From Macrobrachium rosenbergii (lineage: Eukaryota; Arthropoda; Malacostraca; Decapoda; Palaemonidae), in assembly GCF_040412425.1 (NCBI RefSeq), contig NC_089761.1:32414144-32478143 (forward strand): DNA of 64,000 nucleotides, read 5' to 3'. The position numbers were made by a program, and so were the translations under genes. Below, piece by piece: positions 59,633 through 64,000 of this stretch; the stretch's first letter is position 1; the number at the start of each line of letters is the position of its first letter. The notes under the pieces were generated by a model. It searched no databases and had not been told where the DNA came from. It saw only the letters and a list, made by a program, of their open reading frames with translations.

Positions 59633-59910
59633 TTTGAACTTAATATTTTTGCTAAGGACTTCTAGGCCTAACCATTTTCTTTTATGAGAACTTACAGCAA
59701 ATAGGCCTATTGAAAAACCTATCTACTTTATACAAACACAACGGAATAAGCCGTTTTTATCAAACAAAATTAAATGAACTTATGTTTGCCAAACGCAAAG
59801 TACATTATATCACTCTACTCAGGACTCAGAACAAAGAATTCCAGGAATAATTAAACTCAGAAACTCGCTTTATCCGGAATATAATAAACATCTGGATAGA
59901 TAAATAGATA

Positions 59911-60220
59911 GAATATAGGATTTAGGACAAAGGCCACGTGCTGGGACTTATAAGATGAGGTCCTTCAACGCTGAAACGAAAACTGACGGTAAGAAGGTTT
60001 GACGGGTGTAACAGGAGGAAAACCTCAAAGCAGTTGCAATATGAATCAATTGTTAGGAGAGGGTGGAATGGAAAGTAAGACGGAAGACATAGAATATGAA
60101 CGGAGGTACAGTAAAAGGAATTGAAAGAGGTTGCAGCTAGGGGCTGAAGGGACGCTGCAAAGAAACTTAAGTAATGCACCACATGTGGTGAACTGACGGG
60201 GTCTACGCAGACCGGGGGCG
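59911..60220 (+). repeat. ~290 bp interspersed repeat, copy 9
   Basis: GAATATAGGATTTAGGACAA start, GTGCTGGGACTTATAAGATG variant core, ends near GTAGCGCCCC. Small insertions compared with other copies. Confidence 0.86.
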
Positions 60221-60370
60221 TAGCGCCCCAGCTGAAATATGATTCAAAATGAAAACATGACTTTGCTGCCAAGTCTTGCATAGCAAAAAAAAAAATCCTC
60301 TGACGTGTCGCTACTGAATTTCAGATCAGGTTCTGAATGAGACGAGTTCATTTGCATTTTCTGAAATCAC

Positions 60371-60372
<2 letters not shown>

Positions 60373-60440
<68 letters not shown>
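60373..60440. repeat. (AG)n microsatellite
   Basis: About 33 AG units. Confidence 0.97.
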
Positions 60441-60443
<3 letters not shown>

Positions 60444-60544
60444 TTGTGAGGTGAATTGAGTGAAGCTTATTATCAGCATGGTAATGATCTATCTATGACG
60501 TGTGCCGTGAGAAAATTCTCATAATGAATTCCTGATACTAATAC

Positions 60545-60546
<2 letters not shown>

Positions 60547-60623
<77 letters not shown>
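60547..60623. repeat. (AG)n microsatellite
   Basis: About 38 AG units. Confidence 0.97.
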
Positions 60624-60626
<3 letters not shown>

Positions 60627-60681
60627 CTTCATAGTATCAGTCTCATGTATGATTTGATTACCATTCGCAATCTATCTAAAC

Positions 60682-60683
<2 letters not shown>

Positions 60684-60748
<65 letters not shown>

Positions 60749-60878
60749 TGTATGCGTTTTTATGTATGAATTTATATATGTATACTGGAAAGGTTTCCGA
60801 CGATGCAATTAACCCAGATTCCACAAGGGATTTGAATAGTTTCTTCTGAGAGTGAAATACAAATAAATAAATAAATAA

Positions 60879-60935
<57 letters not shown>

Positions 60936-60960
60936 CATACACACACACATACACACATAC
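60684..60960. repeat. (TA)n, (AAAT)n, (TA)n and (CA/TACA)n arrays
   Basis: TA arrays at 60684-60745 and 60884-60930; AAAT units at about 60860-60884; CATA/CACA tail to 60968. Confidence 0.96.
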
Positions 60961-61161
60961 ATACATATACATACCTACAATCAAAAGCAAAAAGAAAATC
61001 AACAAATAAAAAAAGAAACGCAGTCCCTCTCGTACTAATGATTATTGCCAAGGCCCAATTATTGCACGGTTTACCTGGCGACTCACGGCGAAGAGCTCAA
61101 TTCCACGACGAGGCTTCCGGATCAATAGACGTCCAGCACACGCACGCAGAACGTTCAATGG

Positions 61162-61382
61162 ATATTCACTCCTTTATTTCAAGACCAAAAGTGATGCCTC
61201 AAACACATTTTTGTTTTTTGTGCTACAAGTTGAAAGCAGTCGACCTCATAGGGTGGAAATATTTTTTTCATGTTTATAAAATATTTTCTCCCTAAGAGTT
61301 CGACTGCTTTTAGCTTATAGAAAAATTAAAAAAAAATTTTTTTGAGGCAACACTTTTGGTCTTGAAATAAAGAAGCGAATAA
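61162..61382. repeat. ~220 bp inverted repeat (fold-back) element
   Basis: The left arm TCCTTTATTTCAAGACCAAAAGTGATGC is answered by right-arm GTTTTGGTCTTGAAATAAAG-type sequence; the inner pair is AAAGCAGTCGA and TCGACTGCTTTT. The element is AT-rich inside and has no ORF. Confidence 0.75.
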
Positions 61383-61499
61383 AGTTAGTAGATGAATTAT
61401 TAAAGCAAATAGATATATAAGAATAAATAAGAATAAGTAAGAATACATAGATAAATTCACGAACAGAATAAAGATATAAGCAGATTTAATAGATGGAAA

Positions 61500-61693
<194 letters not shown>

Positions 61694-61894
61694 CTGAATA
61701 GATACATAATAAAATTACTACTCCGCTGGTTTTCTAAAAAAAAAAAAATATAACGCAATTTTAAGACCGGAGAATACAAGTATGGTTGATAACCATGGAA
61801 TGCCAAATGCCGACGGCATATACAACCACAGCGAGGCTATTTGTGCGTTTGGGAGGGGGGGGGGGGGACGGAAGGGTTGCTCAACTCGGCTTCA

Positions 61895-62162
61895 AGAAGT
61901 AACGCCGAAAGAGATAAATCACTTTGACGTCAACAAAATGAGAGCCCCTAGCTACAACCTCTTTCATTCTTTTTTACTGTACCTCCGTTCATATTCTCTT
62001 TCTTCCATCTGACTTTCCCCAGCCCTCTCCTGACAATTGTTTCATAGTGCAACAGCGAAGCCTTCCTCCTGTTACGCCTTTCAAGCCCTCTCACCGTCAA
62101 TTTTCCTTTCAGCGCTGAATGACCTCATAGGTCCCAGATTAGCTCGGCCGTTGGCCTAAATT
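61895..62162 (-). repeat. ~290 bp interspersed repeat, copy 10 (only inverted copy)
   Basis: Reverse complement of the family: CTGTACCTCCGTTCATATTC, then CAGCGCTGAATGACCTCATA and GGTCCCAG, ending GTTGGCCTAAATTCCA. Confidence 0.88.
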
Positions 62163-62509
62163 CCACGGGCCAAGCCGACAAAATGAGAGGTGCTTGTAGA
62201 GAAGAATTTTTTCACGGTGGAAGTGGGAAAAAGCGTTTAAAAGATAAAATAAAAAAAAGATTAAGTAAGTTTATTGTCACAGTCATCTTTGCGTGAATAC
62301 ACAGTCGCTGAGGATAAATATGGAGTTGGAAAATATTAATGCAGAGGAGAAAGATTGTTCAAAGTACGTCAGTAACTGCTGCACAGAATGTGCATGCAAA
62401 GTAACAACTGCGTTCGTAAAGGTCTTTGAAATTTCTTATTGATCTCTCTCTCTCTCTCTCTTCAAAATCTTTATGTATATATATAAATGTATATGTATAT
62501 ATATAAATG

Positions 62510-62515
<6 letters not shown>

Positions 62516-62557
<42 letters not shown>

Positions 62558-62597
62558 TAATTTTTTACTCTTCAGCAAAACTTACTCGTTAGCAGCA

Positions 62598-62684
<87 letters not shown>
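62516..62684. repeat. (TA)n and (AAT)n arrays
   Basis: TA at 62516-62554 and about 27 AAT units at 62603-62684. Confidence 0.97.
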
Positions 62685-62949
62685 TGACCTGTACTTGCAA
62701 TATAAACATTATATATGCATATACACCGACATACCAGTTCGTAATTGCATGCAGCATTAAGTTATTAAATAATTCTCTTTCATTCAAGGCCCTCTTTGAG
62801 GGGGCGCACTGTCAACAGTGACCTACAAAAAACACAGTCGGTAGCAAGCACATTTAAACACCGTGCAAACAATCAGCGCTTTGCATGCAAGCAAGCGCGT
62901 TCTCTTAAGATTGTGGAGAATTCCTTGTTATGATTTGATTTAAGCTTTA

Positions 62950-63025
<76 letters not shown>

Positions 63026-63069
63026 TCCTACTAACATTTAGAAGAAAATGCATACTTAAATTTTCGTTG

Positions 63070-63136
<67 letters not shown>

Positions 63137-63202
63137 CGAATATTCTTTGCTATCTATTTTTTCTCCTCCTAAATTTTAAAGAAATTACATAACTAAACTT
63201 TC

Positions 63203-63285
<83 letters not shown>

Positions 63286-63368
63286 ATTTCAACATTAAGC
63301 GACGACTGAACTTTTTCAGTCTATTCTGTTCCCAAAATTTAAAAGAAAATGCATACCTAAATTTTCGT

Positions 63369-63448
<80 letters not shown>

Positions 63449-63550
63449 GTTAAGCATCAAGAGACAAATATATTTTCCTTTATTTTGTTCCTAAAATTTA
63501 AAAGACAACATATACCTAAATCTTCGTTAACACACACACACACACAGAGA

Positions 63551-63618
<68 letters not shown>

Positions 63619-63620
63619 CA
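62950..63620. repeat. Compound array: (AG)n tracts with conserved ~60 bp spacer, five units
   Basis: AG tracts at about 62952-63022, 63074-63132, 63207-63282, 63372-63444 and 63547-63617. The spacers share AAATTTTCGTT and (AA)AGAAAATGCATACCTAAA-like sequence with AATTT(C/A).. starts. The last unit begins with (CA)n. Confidence 0.95.
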
Positions 63621-64000
63621 TGTCTCGCATTACCGAACACACTTCAGGCCAAGTACTCCTAGGAGCACTTGCTTTGCAAATAAACCTATTTACATTCACC
63701 GTTTAAGAATTCATTGACAGCTTCATCGAATCAATGACTAATTAAAACGCTGGTAACTACTTCCGAAGACACTTGTTATTACCGAACTACATAATATTTA
63801 AGGAGAGGCTTCGGGGCTACACGATGATTGCCTTTGGTAAACAGTAATATTTGATGGGTAATCTCGACGCTGGATTATGAAAATATAATTTTTTTATTAC
63901 TTTTTATTGAAAGGATTAAACTTACACAATATTTGCAATATGGTTACAGTATACATAGGCACTGTGAGAATATTTTTTTTTTACTTTTTATTGAGAGGAT
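63621..64000. other. AT-rich end of window, no gene seen
   Basis: A short direct repeat, TTACTTTTTATTGA(A/G)AGGAT, occurs at about 63896 and again at 63981-64000, at the window edge. Confidence 0.6.

Overview
The window is nuclear DNA of an arthropod, most probably a decapod crustacean (shrimp, prawn or crayfish type). Three things point there: AT-rich introns and spacers packed with very long (TA)n, (AG)n and (AAT)n microsatellites; about ten copies of a ~290 bp interspersed repeat containing a 'GCGCTGGGACCT...GAGGTCATTCAGCGCTGAAA'-type core; and spliced genes with GT-AG introns. The species call is an inference from repeat style and gene content, not from an alignment.

Three genes could be assembled exon by exon with all splice phases checked. 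(1) Plus strand, 522-4515: a two-exon C2H2 zinc-finger protein of 767 aa with nine C-terminal fingers. A 78-codon acidic ORF overlaps its stop in another frame. (2) Minus strand, 21277-20240 with a likely 5'UTR exon near 24.9 kb: a 137-aa ZSWIM7/SWS1 orthologue, a SWIM-domain recombination factor. (3) Minus strand, 49930-28780: a complete 13-coding-exon type-B carboxylesterase of 613 aa with signal peptide, intact Ser215/Glu339/His461 triad, HGGG oxyanion motif and a C-terminal RDEL, predicting an ER-luminal esterase. A probable last exon of an unrecognised minus-strand gene lies at 53241-53419, with a possible short plus-strand first exon at 53757-53830.

Layout. 1-4.75 kb: zinc-finger gene. 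4.75-20 kb: probable 3'UTR and intergenic DNA with one pogo/Tigger-like MITE (10746-11091), a ~1.04 kb palindrome (12964-14003) and short tandem duplications. 20-25 kb: ZSWIM7, with two intronic minisatellites and a ~560 bp palindrome (24000-24560). 25-28.7 kb: intergenic, microsatellite-rich. 28.8-49.9 kb: carboxylesterase, whose introns carry minisatellites (38, ~150, ~175 and 64 bp units), many microsatellites and several interspersed repeats. 50-64 kb: mainly microsatellites, compound arrays in which (AG)n tracts alternate with conserved spacers, interspersed repeats and a fold-back element.

The genes look functionally unrelated. The most unusual features are structural: tandem repeats sitting right against splice sites of the esterase, including a ~30-copy 64 bp minisatellite in which each unit carries a copy resembling the real exon-4 splice acceptor.
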